From contig DKKL01000034.1 in assembly GCA_002455255.1 (NCBI GenBank), forward strand, positions 71,731-135,730: a DNA stretch of 64,000 nucleotides, written 5' to 3'. The position numbers were made by a program, and so were the translations under genes. The notes below the pieces were generated by a model that saw only the letters and a list, made by a program, of their open reading frames with translations, did not search any database and was not told where the DNA came from. Of the stretch, positions 36,847 through 46,167 are shown piece by piece. How positions within the stretch are numbered: the stretch's first letter is position 1; the number at the start of each line of letters is the position of its first letter. The stretch comes from Candidatus Tepidiaquacellales bacterium UBA6667 (GTDB lineage Bacteria; Bacteroidota; Ignavibacteria; Tepidaquicellales; Tepidaquicellaceae).

Positions 36847-37865
36847 CAGATAATTTTCACTCCTACTATTTTATAAGCATTCTCTACCTGAGACATAGAT
36901 AACATATCTCGTTTTTTTAATATTTCCAAACCGTAAGCATAACAGTTAAATTTATCCCCATAGAAGAGTTTTATATTAAACAAAGCAGAGGAACAAAATG
37001 AATAAATATTTTTTGATTTTATTACACCGGATTCAATTAATTCCTCGACAGAGAGATTATTATTTACAAACTCAAATCCATTATTTTTAGCAACATCATC
37101 CATTAAACTTTTAACACGGTGTTTTTTGTAGTATATAATATTATAATTTTGTTTTAAGATATATTCAGAAAATTTTTCTGAAAATTTTTTCATTTCACTC
37201 ACCCCTATTAAATCATCAAGGAGTTGACCAAGAATGAGACAGGTACTGTCATCAGGAGTAAAATTTAAATTATGTGATTTATTTATTTTAATAACTTTAC
37301 CTTTAATATCAAAAACATTTCGCGATAGTTCAGGAACATAAGTATAATAATTATGAACTTTATCAATTCTTTCCTGATTAAATATAAAATCTTTAGGGAC
37401 TTTAAATTTAATTCCGAATAACATACTAAGATATTTTTTAGTATTAACCGATAGTTTCAGTTTCCCGATTACCGGATCTTTCGAGAAACTCGTAGTGCCA
37501 TCAGGAATTAAGTTTAGAATAATTTTTTTTGAAGGATAGTATTTTTGTAAATAATTTACGAGATTATTGGCAATAATTGATAATTCATGAGCAAAGAAAA
37601 TATTTACTGTTTCATAGGATAAACATTTTTTATAAATAGCATTGAGAGTTTTTTTTACAGAACTGAAATGCGGAATCACTTTCATCAACGAATATTCAAA
37701 TGGTTTAAAAGTTATAACTTCATCCATAATATTTTTTTCATCAAGATATGTGGAATCACTGATAACAAGCAAATTATAACCATCTAAAGAATTCAAAAAA
37801 TCTTTAATACTGTTTATCTGGAAACGTGTTTCAACTACAAAAATATTTAATATATTATTTTTCAA
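36846..37865 (-). CDS. Sialyltransferase-like protein (GT52/polysialyltransferase-type, tentative)
   Basis: A 339-residue GT-B-like protein with no membrane anchor. Points in favour of a sialyltransferase: LNLIPDGTTSFSKDP (about 138-152) resembles the (E/D)DGxxS/xY motif of GT52 and polysialyltransferases; IIYYKKHRVKSLMDD near 245 resembles the KPHP-type phosphate-binding site; and FCSSALFNIKLF near 295 resembles the SSxL end motif. A complete pseudaminic-acid pathway in the same cluster would supply the CMP-nonulosonate donor. No single motif is decisive, so this is tentative. Overlaps the flippase gene by 11 nt. Confidence 0.45.
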   Translation of the reverse strand: MKNNILNIFVVETRFQINSIKDFLNSLDGYNLLVISDSTYLDEKNIMDEVITFKPFEYSLMKVIPHFSSVKKTLNAIYKKCLSYETVNIFFAHELSIIANNLVNYLQKYYPSKKIILNLIPDGTTSFSKDPVIGKLKLSVNTKKYLSMLFGIKFKVPKDFIFNQERIDKVHNYYTYVPELSRNVFDIKGKVIKINKSHNLNFTPDDSTCLILGQLLDDLIGVSEMKKFSEKFSEYILKQNYNIIYYKKHRVKSLMDDVAKNNGFEFVNNNLSVEELIESGVIKSKNIYSFCSSALFNIKLFYGDKFNCYAYGLEILKKRDMLSMSQVENAYKIVGVKII

Positions 37866-39156
37866 AAAACTTATTTTTAAATTTGAATATTAGTAAAATC
37901 CATATTGTTAGCGAGAAAACAAAATTTGCAATTATATTTGTAACTGCAACACCTGTTAAATTTATAGAACCACTGAATGAATATGAAATAAAAATCAAAG
38001 CCATGATAATGACACCTGCAATTTGAGCAATCAAATTAAGCCACTGTTCATCAAAAGTATAAAGCAATGTTGCTGCAGGAATACTAAGCAGATAGCAAAA
38101 ATAGGAAATCATTTGAAGATAGAAAAATTCCAATGCAGGTATATATTCCGGTAGATAAGCAGGTATTAATTTATTTATCAGCCACACAAATGGAAAATAA
38201 GCAGTCAAGAACGAAATAATTACTAATGAGGAAAGTTTCAGTGTAAGTTTAAATATACCTTTAAATTTTTCACCCTGTCCGAGCTTCACCATCAATCTTT
38301 GCTGAAGAACTACAAATACGTTATTGTATAAAACACTAAAACCAAGTATTATGGTAGCACCAATGGAAAAAACTCCAAGATCTGTCAGCTGAAGTTTCCA
38401 GTTTATAAATATCCTGTCAAGATTTAACTGTAAGATTGCAAGATACCCGACAAGCATAATTGGAAAACCTGTTTTTAATATTTTTTTTAACGTATCATTA
38501 TTAAATCTAAAAAAAGGTTTAATTTTAAATTGATTTAACCTGAACCAAACAACAGATGAAAAGATTATAGCAATTGCCTGAGCGAGTAAAAAGAAATAAA
38601 TATCAGGGTAGTAAAATAAAATAACTGCAATAACAATAAATAACAGAGAAGTAAGATTTGAATATTTGTTTATAGAATTAAAGAGTCCGAAAGAATAACC
38701 GATAGACTGTATTGTAAGCTGAAGATAATAAGAAAATGCAAACAGAGCGAACGATAGATATAAAAGTGGTCTGTTGAAAGAAGATACTTCAGGACTCAAG
38801 TCCGGTATTAAATAATAAAATCCTGAAATTAACGAAATTAAAAATATTGTAAGCAGTGTGAAGTTTACGCCAATTAATGAAATTTTTGAAACAGTAAAAT
38901 TACTGTTTCCCTGACCTAACTTAAAAGGAATTTCTCTTCTAAAACCGTTCAATGCACCGAACTGAAATATATAAATCAGATTTGTAAAAAGTAAGATCTG
39001 AGACCAAATACCAAAGTTAAATGAACCGGCAAATTTAGCAAAAACATAATAGACAATAAATCTTGAACCTTGCAATAAGATATTTGAAAAAATATATTTA
39101 GAATAATTTTTTCCGGAGGAGGAGAAGTTCAATATTTTTTTAAGTTTATCTTTCAA
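37855..39156 (-). CDS. Wzx-type polysaccharide flippase (intact)
   Basis: A 433-residue MOP-superfamily transporter with about twelve hydrophobic segments, moving lipid-linked repeat units across the inner membrane. The N-terminal KNYSKYIFSNILLQGSRFIV and FGIWSQILLF segments are typical of Wzx/polysaccharide-biosynthesis proteins. It is complete and of normal size, unlike the second flippase at 22323-23566. Overlaps the ligase/polymerase gene by 4 nt and the sialyltransferase-like gene by 11 nt. Confidence 0.85.
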   Translation of the reverse strand: MKDKLKKILNFSSSGKNYSKYIFSNILLQGSRFIVYYVFAKFAGSFNFGIWSQILLFTNLIYIFQFGALNGFRREIPFKLGQGNSNFTVSKISLIGVNFTLLTIFLISLISGFYYLIPDLSPEVSSFNRPLLYLSFALFAFSYYLQLTIQSIGYSFGLFNSINKYSNLTSLLFIVIAVILFYYPDIYFFLLAQAIAIIFSSVVWFRLNQFKIKPFFRFNNDTLKKILKTGFPIMLVGYLAILQLNLDRIFINWKLQLTDLGVFSIGATIILGFSVLYNNVFVVLQQRLMVKLGQGEKFKGIFKLTLKLSSLVIISFLTAYFPFVWLINKLIPAYLPEYIPALEFFYLQMISYFCYLLSIPAATLLYTFDEQWLNLIAQIAGVIIMALIFISYSFSGSINLTGVAVTNIIANFVFSLTIWILLIFKFKNKFFEK

Positions 39157-40478
39157 GCAGAACTTTCATCAATATTTTTTTTAGAATTTAAATAATCAAA
39201 CATTACAAATACATAAATAAAAGCCATTAGAGTTTCATACCTTAATGTAAGGAAAAAAGTTTGTACAGATTCACCTATTATAATAAGAATTATCCAAAGC
39301 AAACCAATATGGCGATAAACATAATTTTTACTAACAGATGATTTATAGAATAAATAAAACATCAGTGTAAGGAAAGAAAGAAAAAAGAACAAACCGCCAC
39401 TTGAAATAAACCTTAGATAGCCGCTTTCTGTAGGTGAATTATTTAATTTACTTAAATCAAACCCAAACAAATAATCCATTGGGAATGAAGTGTTTGCAAA
39501 AAATATTTCCCAAAAATAAACACGCTGATTGTAAAAAGAGATTAGATAATCATCACTGATTCTGCTTGGGGAGAAATAGAAAACAGCCGAGACAATCAAC
39601 ACAGAAAACAAAAACAATATAACCTTTCCTGAAGAAATTTTGTGTTTAAAATCTTTAAAGAAAATTCTATATGAGATATAAAGACCTGCAATTACAAATA
39701 AAATTAAACCTGTTCTTGAACCGGAAAGAAAGATGATTGAAATGCTAAGCACTAAATTAAACAACAATAACGGAAATGAAGATTTACTTTTTACAAAATT
39801 GAAATAAAAATAAATAAGAGACAGAGATGCAAATGCACCAAATTGGTTTGTCCATATAAAGAGAGAATAAAATCTGTTTAAATTTTTTGCATCTTCAAAG
39901 ATTGTTACAAAATCAATTCTGGAAGCAAAATTATAAAATTGGAATATAATGTCATTTGATAAAGATAAATTTGCATAAAACAATACTGATAAAATTACGG
40001 AATAGTAAAATAATATTTTAAAAGATGCATCAAAAACTTTTTTCATAGATTCAAAACCAAACTTCAAACAGGAATACCCCAAAAAAACCAATACCACAGA
40101 AAATATAAAGTATTGAAATGAAAGATTATAAAGAAAAATATTTTCTATATTAAACAAATATAAAGAGGATAATGAAAATATCAATCCGACAAAAATAACT
40201 GTCAGTGGGATTTTGAGAATGGATAAAGTTTCTTTAATTAGTTTTGAATCTTTATATCCGAGATAAAGAATAACCGGTACAAGAGAAGCGATGACATATC
40301 TGTTCAGGTTCAGATTTAGCAATGAAAAATCATACAACCCGAATATTTTGACAGAAGGTGAGGTAAACAAAAACACCGCAATTGCAAAAAGAGGCAAGGT
40401 CTTTTTGTCTTTATAAAAGTATAAACTTAAAACAAAAAATATTAAATATAAAATTATAAAGACAAAAAACGGAATCAT
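39153..40478 (-). CDS. O-antigen ligase/polymerase-like membrane protein (Wzy_C type)
   Basis: A 441-residue protein with about twelve hydrophobic segments. The stretch LVLSISIIFLSGSRTGLILF (about residues 240-259) with its SGSRTG is typical of the O-antigen ligase/Wzy_C family (WaaL and many Wzy proteins). Whether it ligates glycan to lipid A or polymerises repeat units cannot be told from sequence. With 35530-36846 it makes two polymerase-type proteins in one locus. Confidence 0.7.
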   Translation of the reverse strand: MIPFFVFIILYLIFFVLSLYFYKDKKTLPLFAIAVFLFTSPSVKIFGLYDFSLLNLNLNRYVIASLVPVILYLGYKDSKLIKETLSILKIPLTVIFVGLIFSLSSLYLFNIENIFLYNLSFQYFIFSVVLVFLGYSCLKFGFESMKKVFDASFKILFYYSVILSVLFYANLSLSNDIIFQFYNFASRIDFVTIFEDAKNLNRFYSLFIWTNQFGAFASLSLIYFYFNFVKSKSSFPLLLFNLVLSISIIFLSGSRTGLILFVIAGLYISYRIFFKDFKHKISSGKVILFLFSVLIVSAVFYFSPSRISDDYLISFYNQRVYFWEIFFANTSFPMDYLFGFDLSKLNNSPTESGYLRFISSGGLFFFLSFLTLMFYLFYKSSVSKNYVYRHIGLLWIILIIIGESVQTFFLTLRYETLMAFIYVFVMFDYLNSKKNIDESSA

Positions 40479-40504
40479 TTAATTAATTTAATTTATAAAA
40501 TAAA

Positions 40505-41704
40505 CTAAAGATAATATTTTTCCTGCATATCTTTTGGCAGATGAACTTCGCCATATTCTGAAGGTTCTCCCCAAACGTTATCTTTCCACCATTTTCCGTC
40601 TTGAATCCACCAAACACGTGAATCACGGAATTTGTCAGCAGTAAACCAAAACTCATCTTCCGACATATCAACATATTTAAGCCAGTAATACAAATCTGAA
40701 GAAACAACTGAATCATATTTTTTAACCATTTCAATCGCTTTTTCACGGCTGAAATATCCTGTTCTAACATCTTTTGAAGCATGGTCGCTTGCTCTGCCAT
40801 ATCCAAATTTTATAAACTTCAATAAATCATGAGCACCGTTTTCATATCTGTCATCAAGGTTAGATGATTTTCTGTAAGTCCTTTCAAATTCCCTTTCTGA
40901 AGGTTTAAAACCATATTTTTCTTCAACCATTTTAGCATGCCAATTCGGATCCCACTTGAAAAAATTACCAACATATAAACCTCGCACTCCAACTTTTAAA
41001 ATTTCATCATCAGTAGGATATTTTGCCCATAGAACATCTTTTTCTGAAATTATTTCTTTTTCATCATTTATCATATCATACCATTCAAATCCTCGCAGAG
41101 AATGTTCGTGTCGTGAACGTGCACTGAATTCGACATAGTCATCAGGTTCATACATACCCGAAATATCCCATGCAATTTCACCCCAAATAATTAAAGGGAT
41201 ATTATGCCTGACAGCTGCCTGAATGGGATATGTCATAATCCCGCAATGAGCATGCCAGTTCATATCACCCATTTTTCTAAAACAAAGTCTGTTAAGTTTT
41301 TTCAATGTTTCAACCGAAGGACCAAAGACCAAATGATCGGCATCAAAAGCATGCCTCATATTATCTCTGTTATAGTCACCTTCAGGTAAATAATTATTTC
41401 CGTGATAAGTAACAAGCAAAGGCTTAAGACCATATTCAGAAGCCATAACATGAGTTTGGTAATAACTGTCTTTTCCGCCACTTACGGGTATTACACAATC
41501 ATAGTTATCCTTGTTTTCTTTTTTTCTTTTCTCAATTATTTCATCAAATTTCTTTTTTCTCTTATCCCAAAAATCAGAATTAAGTTCTTCAAACAGTTCA
41601 AAGGTTCTGCAACTTGAACAAACGCCGTCATCATCAATATCAAGATTTACTGACACCATCGGATATACACACTTTGTGCAATATCTCATTTTTTTTATTT
41701 TCAT
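40505..41704 (-). CDS. pseA: N-acetyl sugar amidotransferase (PseA/WbpG family)
   Basis: A 399-residue ATP-dependent amidation enzyme that, in related pathways, turns an N-acetyl group into an acetamidino group on pseudaminic acid (PseA) or ManNAc3NAcA (WbpG). N-terminal zinc-type YCTKCVYPM...CSSC cluster (Cys at about 8, 11, 31, 34), then PP-loop IPVSGGKDSYYQ (near residue 72), then HCGIMTYPIQ near 162. It lies directly after HisF- and HisH-like genes, which in P. aeruginosa O-antigen clusters supply its ammonia. Whether the substrate is a nonulosonic acid or another N-acetyl sugar is inferred from the PseBCGHI genes upstream. Confidence 0.87.
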   Translation of the reverse strand: MKIKKMRYCTKCVYPMVSVNLDIDDDGVCSSCRTFELFEELNSDFWDKRKKKFDEIIEKRKKENKDNYDCVIPVSGGKDSYYQTHVMASEYGLKPLLVTYHGNNYLPEGDYNRDNMRHAFDADHLVFGPSVETLKKLNRLCFRKMGDMNWHAHCGIMTYPIQAAVRHNIPLIIWGEIAWDISGMYEPDDYVEFSARSRHEHSLRGFEWYDMINDEKEIISEKDVLWAKYPTDDEILKVGVRGLYVGNFFKWDPNWHAKMVEEKYGFKPSEREFERTYRKSSNLDDRYENGAHDLLKFIKFGYGRASDHASKDVRTGYFSREKAIEMVKKYDSVVSSDLYYWLKYVDMSEDEFWFTADKFRDSRVWWIQDGKWWKDNVWGEPSEYGEVHLPKDMQEKYYL

Positions 41705-41708
41705 AGAG

Positions 41709-42515
41709 TTATATTAATAATAAATCAGGTTTTCTGACATTAAAATTGTTTTCATATAAATATTTTTTAGCTAAATACACGCTTTGGTCCATATACTGAA
41801 AAATATTAGCAGCAGCAACAGCATCAACATTCGTTTTTGATAATGCTTCAGCGAAGTGATTCCATTCACCAACACCACCAAGAGCTATAACCGGTAACTT
41901 TACGGAAGAAGCAACTGAATCAATCATTTCAATATCATACCCGTTTTTCATACCGTCTCTGTCAATTGAGTTTATCAAAATTTCACCTGCACCTTCGCTT
42001 TCACAAATTTTTGCCCACTCTGATGGTGAGATATTACGATCAACTTTTCCACCATTTGAAAAAACCGAATAACCGGTTTCTGTTTTTTTTGCATCAACAG
42101 AAATTACGATACACTGTGAGCCAAATTCTTTTGCCGCTTCACTTATGAATTTTGAATTTTCAAATGGTGCCGTATTCAGAGAAATTTTGTCAGCACCTCT
42201 TGAAAGCCGCATTTCAATATCTTCCAAAGTTCTTATTTTACCGCCAAAAGTTATAGGCATAAAAGTAACTTTTGATACATCCTCAATAATATCAAGTATT
42301 CCACTTCTATTAGGATGTTTTATATCATCACGTCTCATATCATAATTTTCATCTTTAGAAATATCAAGATAAACTAATTCATCGGAAGCCCATTCGCTTA
42401 GCCGTTTAACAGAAGTAATGGGGTTTCCTAAATTTTGATATCTTCTAAAAGATTTACTCTGTACAAGAAATCCGTTTTTCAGTAATACAACCGGTATTAA
42501 TCTTTTCTTTTTCAT
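41709..42515 (-). CDS. HisF-like amidotransferase partner (cyclase Asp lost)
   Basis: A 268-residue TIM-barrel homologous to imidazole glycerol phosphate synthase subunit HisF. The N-terminal strand reads LIPVVLLKNGFLVQS where true HisF has IIPCLDVKxGRVVKG, so the first catalytic Asp (D11 in T. maritima) is Leu. The second, in VISVDAKK, and IDRDGMKNGYD are kept. Loss of a cyclase residue, together with the HisH and PseA-like neighbours, points to an ammonia-channel role in sugar amidination, not histidine synthesis. It overlaps the HisH-like gene by 4 nt. Confidence 0.87.
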   Translation of the reverse strand: MKKKRLIPVVLLKNGFLVQSKSFRRYQNLGNPITSVKRLSEWASDELVYLDISKDENYDMRRDDIKHPNRSGILDIIEDVSKVTFMPITFGGKIRTLEDIEMRLSRGADKISLNTAPFENSKFISEAAKEFGSQCIVISVDAKKTETGYSVFSNGGKVDRNISPSEWAKICESEGAGEILINSIDRDGMKNGYDIEMIDSVASSVKLPVIALGGVGEWNHFAEALSKTNVDAVAAANIFQYMDQSVYLAKKYLYENNFNVRKPDLLLI

Positions 42516-43129
42516 TTCAAACTTAAAAAGTTTTCGATTAATACTCGTCCTGCTTTCTGACTTTTCTCAGGATGAAACTGCACACCATAAATATTTTCTT
42601 TATTTACAACTGACACAAAATTTATTCCATATTCAGTTTCTGCTATAACATTTTCATTATCTGCTTCTGTTAATGCAAAACTGTGAACAAAATAAAAATC
42701 CTGATGATCAGTAAAATGATTCAGTATCTTATTATCAGGAATTTTTATGCTAATATCATTCCAACCCATATGAGGTAAATTTAATTCTGCCGGAACGTCA
42801 AGCTTGCTTACAGTTCCTTTAATCCAACCAAACCCCTTATGTTCACCAAACTCAAGCCCCTTTTCAGCCAGAACCTGCATACCAACACAAATACCAAGAA
42901 ACGGTTTTTTTATATTTAAAACTTCATCAGTTAATTCATCCAATGGAATATTTTCATTAATTTTTTTCATAGATGCACCAAAAGCACCAACACCGGGTAA
43001 TATTAAATGTGTAGAGTTTCTAATATCATTAACATTATTGGAAATAAAAACATTTTCTGTTATTGAGCTAATCATATTATAAACAGATTTTACATTCCCT
43101 GAACCATAATTTAAAATACAAATCTTCAT
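42512..43129 (-). CDS. HisH-like glutamine amidotransferase subunit
   Basis: A 205-residue class I glutamine amidotransferase, homologous to HisH. Start ICILNYGSGNVKSVYN, oxyanion strand LPGVGAFGASMKK near 47, nucleophile in FLGICVGMQVLAEKG near residue 80, and His-Glu in YGVQFHPEKSQKAG near residue 185. All catalytic residues appear kept, so it can release ammonia from glutamine. With the HisF-like barrel it would feed the PseA-like amidotransferase, as HisH2/HisF2/WbpG do. The next gene upstream is the PseF-aminotransferase fusion, 1 nt away. Confidence 0.9.
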   Translation of the reverse strand: MKICILNYGSGNVKSVYNMISSITENVFISNNVNDIRNSTHLILPGVGAFGASMKKINENIPLDELTDEVLNIKKPFLGICVGMQVLAEKGLEFGEHKGFGWIKGTVSKLDVPAELNLPHMGWNDISIKIPDNKILNHFTDHQDFYFVHSFALTEADNENVIAETEYGINFVSVVNKENIYGVQFHPEKSQKAGRVLIENFLSLK

Positions 43130-43130
43130 T

Positions 43131-45170
43131 TTAGTTTCTTTTAAAAATCGGTCTAATTAATTCTCCTGCAAGTACTTCTTTAATGGAGTTTTTTTCACAA
43201 ACATATTTCACAGAGTCTAACGCTTTATCCACTGCTGATAAATATTCATTTATATCGCTTTCTGTATGGGTTAAGCAAAAATTATTTATACCTGTTGTTA
43301 AAAATCCGTCAGCAATTAATGATTGCTGGAACACGCTAAGCAATTCAAGAGGTATTAAATCCTTATGAGGTTTGAAAATTATTCCGCAATGTGTAGAATA
43401 ACCGGGACATAGAGCTATATCCTCAAGTTTTTTATCGGCAATTAATTTTTTTGCACCGCTTAGATATTGATTTCCTCTTTCAATAATATAATTAAAATTA
43501 TTTTTTTGAGAGAGTGTATCAATTGTGAAAGCAGCACTTGCAAGAGCAATTGTTTCGCCACCGAATGTCATTGAAATAAATGCTCCTTCGTCAATAATTC
43601 TCATTAAGTCGCCTCTTCCGGCAATAGCAGAAACCGATGTTCCATTGCTCATACCCTTTCCTATTGCTGTTAAATCCGGAACGACGTCGAAATAGGTTTG
43701 GGCACCGCCTATATCAATTCTGAAACCACTAACAACTTCATCAAAAATTAAAATCGCATGATTTTTATGAGTAAGTTCTTTCACTTTATTTAGAAAATCA
43801 TCTTTTGGAAAATCAAGACCTATCGGTTCAAGAATTACTGCTGCTACTTCATTTTTATATTTCTTAAATATTTTATCAAGTGAATTTATATCATTATATA
43901 TAAATGACTGAGTCATTTCTTTTACTACATCGGGTATTCCTCTGTCATTATCAGTTTTACCAATATACCATTCCTGCCAACCATGATATCCGCAATGAGC
44001 GATAATATTTTTACCTGTATGCGCACGAGCAAGCCGAATACATGCAGTGGTTGCGTCTGACCCATTTTTTACAAACCTTACCATTTCAGCAGAAGGATAT
44101 AAATCAATAATCTTCTGAGCAACGTCAATTTCAAGTTTATTGGAAAGTGAAAATGAAATTCCCTTTTGCAATTGGTTTATGATTGCATCATTTTGCCCCT
44201 GAATATTATAACCGAGAGTAATTGCTCCTAAACCCAACGAAAAATCTATAAACTCGTTTCCATCCACATCCCAAACGTGTGCATCTTGTCCTCTGTCAAT
44301 GAATGCAGGTGCAGCACCTTCCACAAAATATTTATAAGACTTACTGTATGTTTGTGAAGCACTTGGAATTATTTTTTTTGCAATATTTAATAATGCAAAT
44401 GAATTTTGGTATTTTGATTTCATATCATTTATTAAAGATCTGATGTAGCCTTCATTCCTGAAAAATTTTGAATTGTCAGCCGACATTTTTTTTTCAGAAT
44501 TCAGAAGTTCCAGAATTTCATTCAATCCGCAATATTTATTTTCAGAATTTATGAGTTTTAAAATTGCAGATATATATTCAAAATCTTCTTTTTCATCTAC
44601 TGTCCATCTGAGGTTACTTAAATCCTGCTTATTTTTTAAATTATTTTTTTTAAATTTTTTATTATTTCTTAAATATGGAGTAACATGTTCCCTTTCAGAA
44701 CTTAGTTTAGCATTTAAATATGCATCATTCAAAGCTTCAACCGAAAACATTTCTACATCAAGTCCGTCAGGAAATGTTGGCGGATCTACATTACTTACAT
44801 AATCATAACTGTCAGAATTAAATAAATCAATAATTTCGTCAACAATTTTGTAATCTAACAATGGGCAGTCAGCCGTTATTCTAATTATCTTATCGAGTTT
44901 ATATTTATCAGTCGCTTTATGAAATCTATCAAGAACATCATTTTCATCACCACGATAAAAATCAATTTTATTTTCAATACAATATTTTTCTATATCATCA
45001 TCCTTAGGATTTATAGTCGTAGCGACAATAATTTTGTCAATTTTTTTTGATAGTTTTAGCCGATTAATAGTATAGGAAAGTAATTTTTTACCATCGGCTT
45101 CCATTAATACTTTTTTTGGTAATCTTGAAGAACCCATTCTTGCCTGAATAATTGCACCTGTTACATTCAT
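43131..45170 (-). CDS. Fusion: SpsF/PseF-like cytidylyltransferase + class III aminotransferase
   Basis: A 679-residue two-domain protein. Residues 1-230: nucleotidyltransferase of the SpsF/NeuA-like type (IIQARMGSSRLPKKVL, ITADCPLLD, YVSNVDPPTFPDGLDVE), a candidate CMP-pseudaminate synthetase since no separate pseF is present. Residues about 260-679: fold-type I class III aminotransferase related to glutamate-1-semialdehyde aminomutase (KNGSDATTACIRLARAHT, LIFDEVVSGFR, and the PLP lysine in LTAIGKGMSNGT). The fusion implies that one sugar is both aminated and CMP-activated. The spacing to the formyltransferase gene is 4 nt. Confidence 0.88.
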   Translation of the reverse strand: MNVTGAIIQARMGSSRLPKKVLMEADGKKLLSYTINRLKLSKKIDKIIVATTINPKDDDIEKYCIENKIDFYRGDENDVLDRFHKATDKYKLDKIIRITADCPLLDYKIVDEIIDLFNSDSYDYVSNVDPPTFPDGLDVEMFSVEALNDAYLNAKLSSEREHVTPYLRNNKKFKKNNLKNKQDLSNLRWTVDEKEDFEYISAILKLINSENKYCGLNEILELLNSEKKMSADNSKFFRNEGYIRSLINDMKSKYQNSFALLNIAKKIIPSASQTYSKSYKYFVEGAAPAFIDRGQDAHVWDVDGNEFIDFSLGLGAITLGYNIQGQNDAIINQLQKGISFSLSNKLEIDVAQKIIDLYPSAEMVRFVKNGSDATTACIRLARAHTGKNIIAHCGYHGWQEWYIGKTDNDRGIPDVVKEMTQSFIYNDINSLDKIFKKYKNEVAAVILEPIGLDFPKDDFLNKVKELTHKNHAILIFDEVVSGFRIDIGGAQTYFDVVPDLTAIGKGMSNGTSVSAIAGRGDLMRIIDEGAFISMTFGGETIALASAAFTIDTLSQKNNFNYIIERGNQYLSGAKKLIADKKLEDIALCPGYSTHCGIIFKPHKDLIPLELLSVFQQSLIADGFLTTGINNFCLTHTESDINEYLSAVDKALDSVKYVCEKNSIKEVLAGELIRPIFKRN

Positions 45171-45174
45171 CTGT

Positions 45175-46164
45175 TTATGTTAGTCTCTTTCCCAATTTGA
45201 AAATCTTATTTTGTGGTATTTGTTGTTTATCAACTTCAATTTTCTTTATTAATAAAACTCCATCCCTTAAAGCAATTTTATAATTTTTATTTTTATCTTT
45301 ACCGATTATAATTCCTGTTGTGAATTTATGAAAACCATCTCCGGGAATGAATTCACACTCAAGAATATTAATTTTTAAATCATCAAGATAGCAATGTGCT
45401 CCATCATAAGGATAAGAAAATGCATAAATAAATTTTAGTAACTCGACACCGGTGAACTCTGCAAAATTAATCCTTCCGTCAACGACAGTTTTCAATCTTG
45501 GAAAAAAAGTGGATTTTTCATAATCTTGTTTTTCCGGAATAAATTCCGGATTATTTAAATTATCTAATGCAAGCGGCAAAAGATATTTATAAGTATTCAT
45601 TCTTGCTTTAAACACATCAATCGGGTAAGATAAATTCGGAATTTTATAAAAACATTTTGCTATAATATCACCCGTATCAATTCCGGTATCAATATAATGA
45701 GCACAACCATATTGCTCCGTTCCCCAAAGTCCATTTAATATCATCCACGAATCATTCGCAGCACCTCTATATTCCGGCAATGGAGCAGTATGAACATTAA
45801 ATACTTTATTTTTAAAGATGGATAGAAATTCTTTTTTTAATATATTTCTGCAGCCAATGCTGATAATATATTTTGGATTAATTTTTCTTATAATCTCAAT
45901 GCTTTCTGTTGAATTTACATCTTCTGATTCATATACCGGAATTCCATAATCATCAGTTGCATTAAAAATATTATATGCACAATCGCCATATATATCTTTC
46001 CTGTTTTTCATCATTTCTAAATCTTCTTTATGCAGATGAAATGGATGTGTTATTATTGCAGATACTTTATACTCAGAATTTTTATAAAGCAAAAGTGAAT
46101 CTATCACAAACTTGACACCTATTCCGTGACCTAAAATTACTATATTATTATTTGAATTATTCAT
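45175..46164 (-). CDS. Formyltransferase-family protein (sugar N-formyltransferase)
   Basis: A 329-residue protein with the 10-formyl-tetrahydrofolate hydrolase/Fmt fold. The active-site strand reads FNVHTAPLPEYRGA (Asn and His of the catalytic triad, near residue 124) and the catalytic Asp lies in HYIDTGIDTGDII (near 157). A C-terminal OB-like region follows. Methionyl-tRNA formyltransferase has SLLPxxRG at this point, and the smaller difference TAPLPEYRG together with the sugar-cluster context fits N-formylation of an amino sugar (compare ArnA, VioF, QdtF). The amino group could be one introduced by the neighbouring aminotransferase. Sugar identity is unproven. Confidence 0.8.
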   Translation of the reverse strand: MNNSNNNIVILGHGIGVKFVIDSLLLYKNSEYKVSAIITHPFHLHKEDLEMMKNRKDIYGDCAYNIFNATDDYGIPVYESEDVNSTESIEIIRKINPKYIISIGCRNILKKEFLSIFKNKVFNVHTAPLPEYRGAANDSWMILNGLWGTEQYGCAHYIDTGIDTGDIIAKCFYKIPNLSYPIDVFKARMNTYKYLLPLALDNLNNPEFIPEKQDYEKSTFFPRLKTVVDGRINFAEFTGVELLKFIYAFSYPYDGAHCYLDDLKINILECEFIPGDGFHKFTTGIIIGKDKNKNYKIALRDGVLLIKKIEVDKQQIPQNKIFKLGKRLT

Positions 46165-46167
46165 AAG

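Noticed and set aside
40483..40806. Minus-strand open frame of 107 residues inside the PseA-like gene
   Set aside because: Out-of-frame shadow of the pseA coding sequence.
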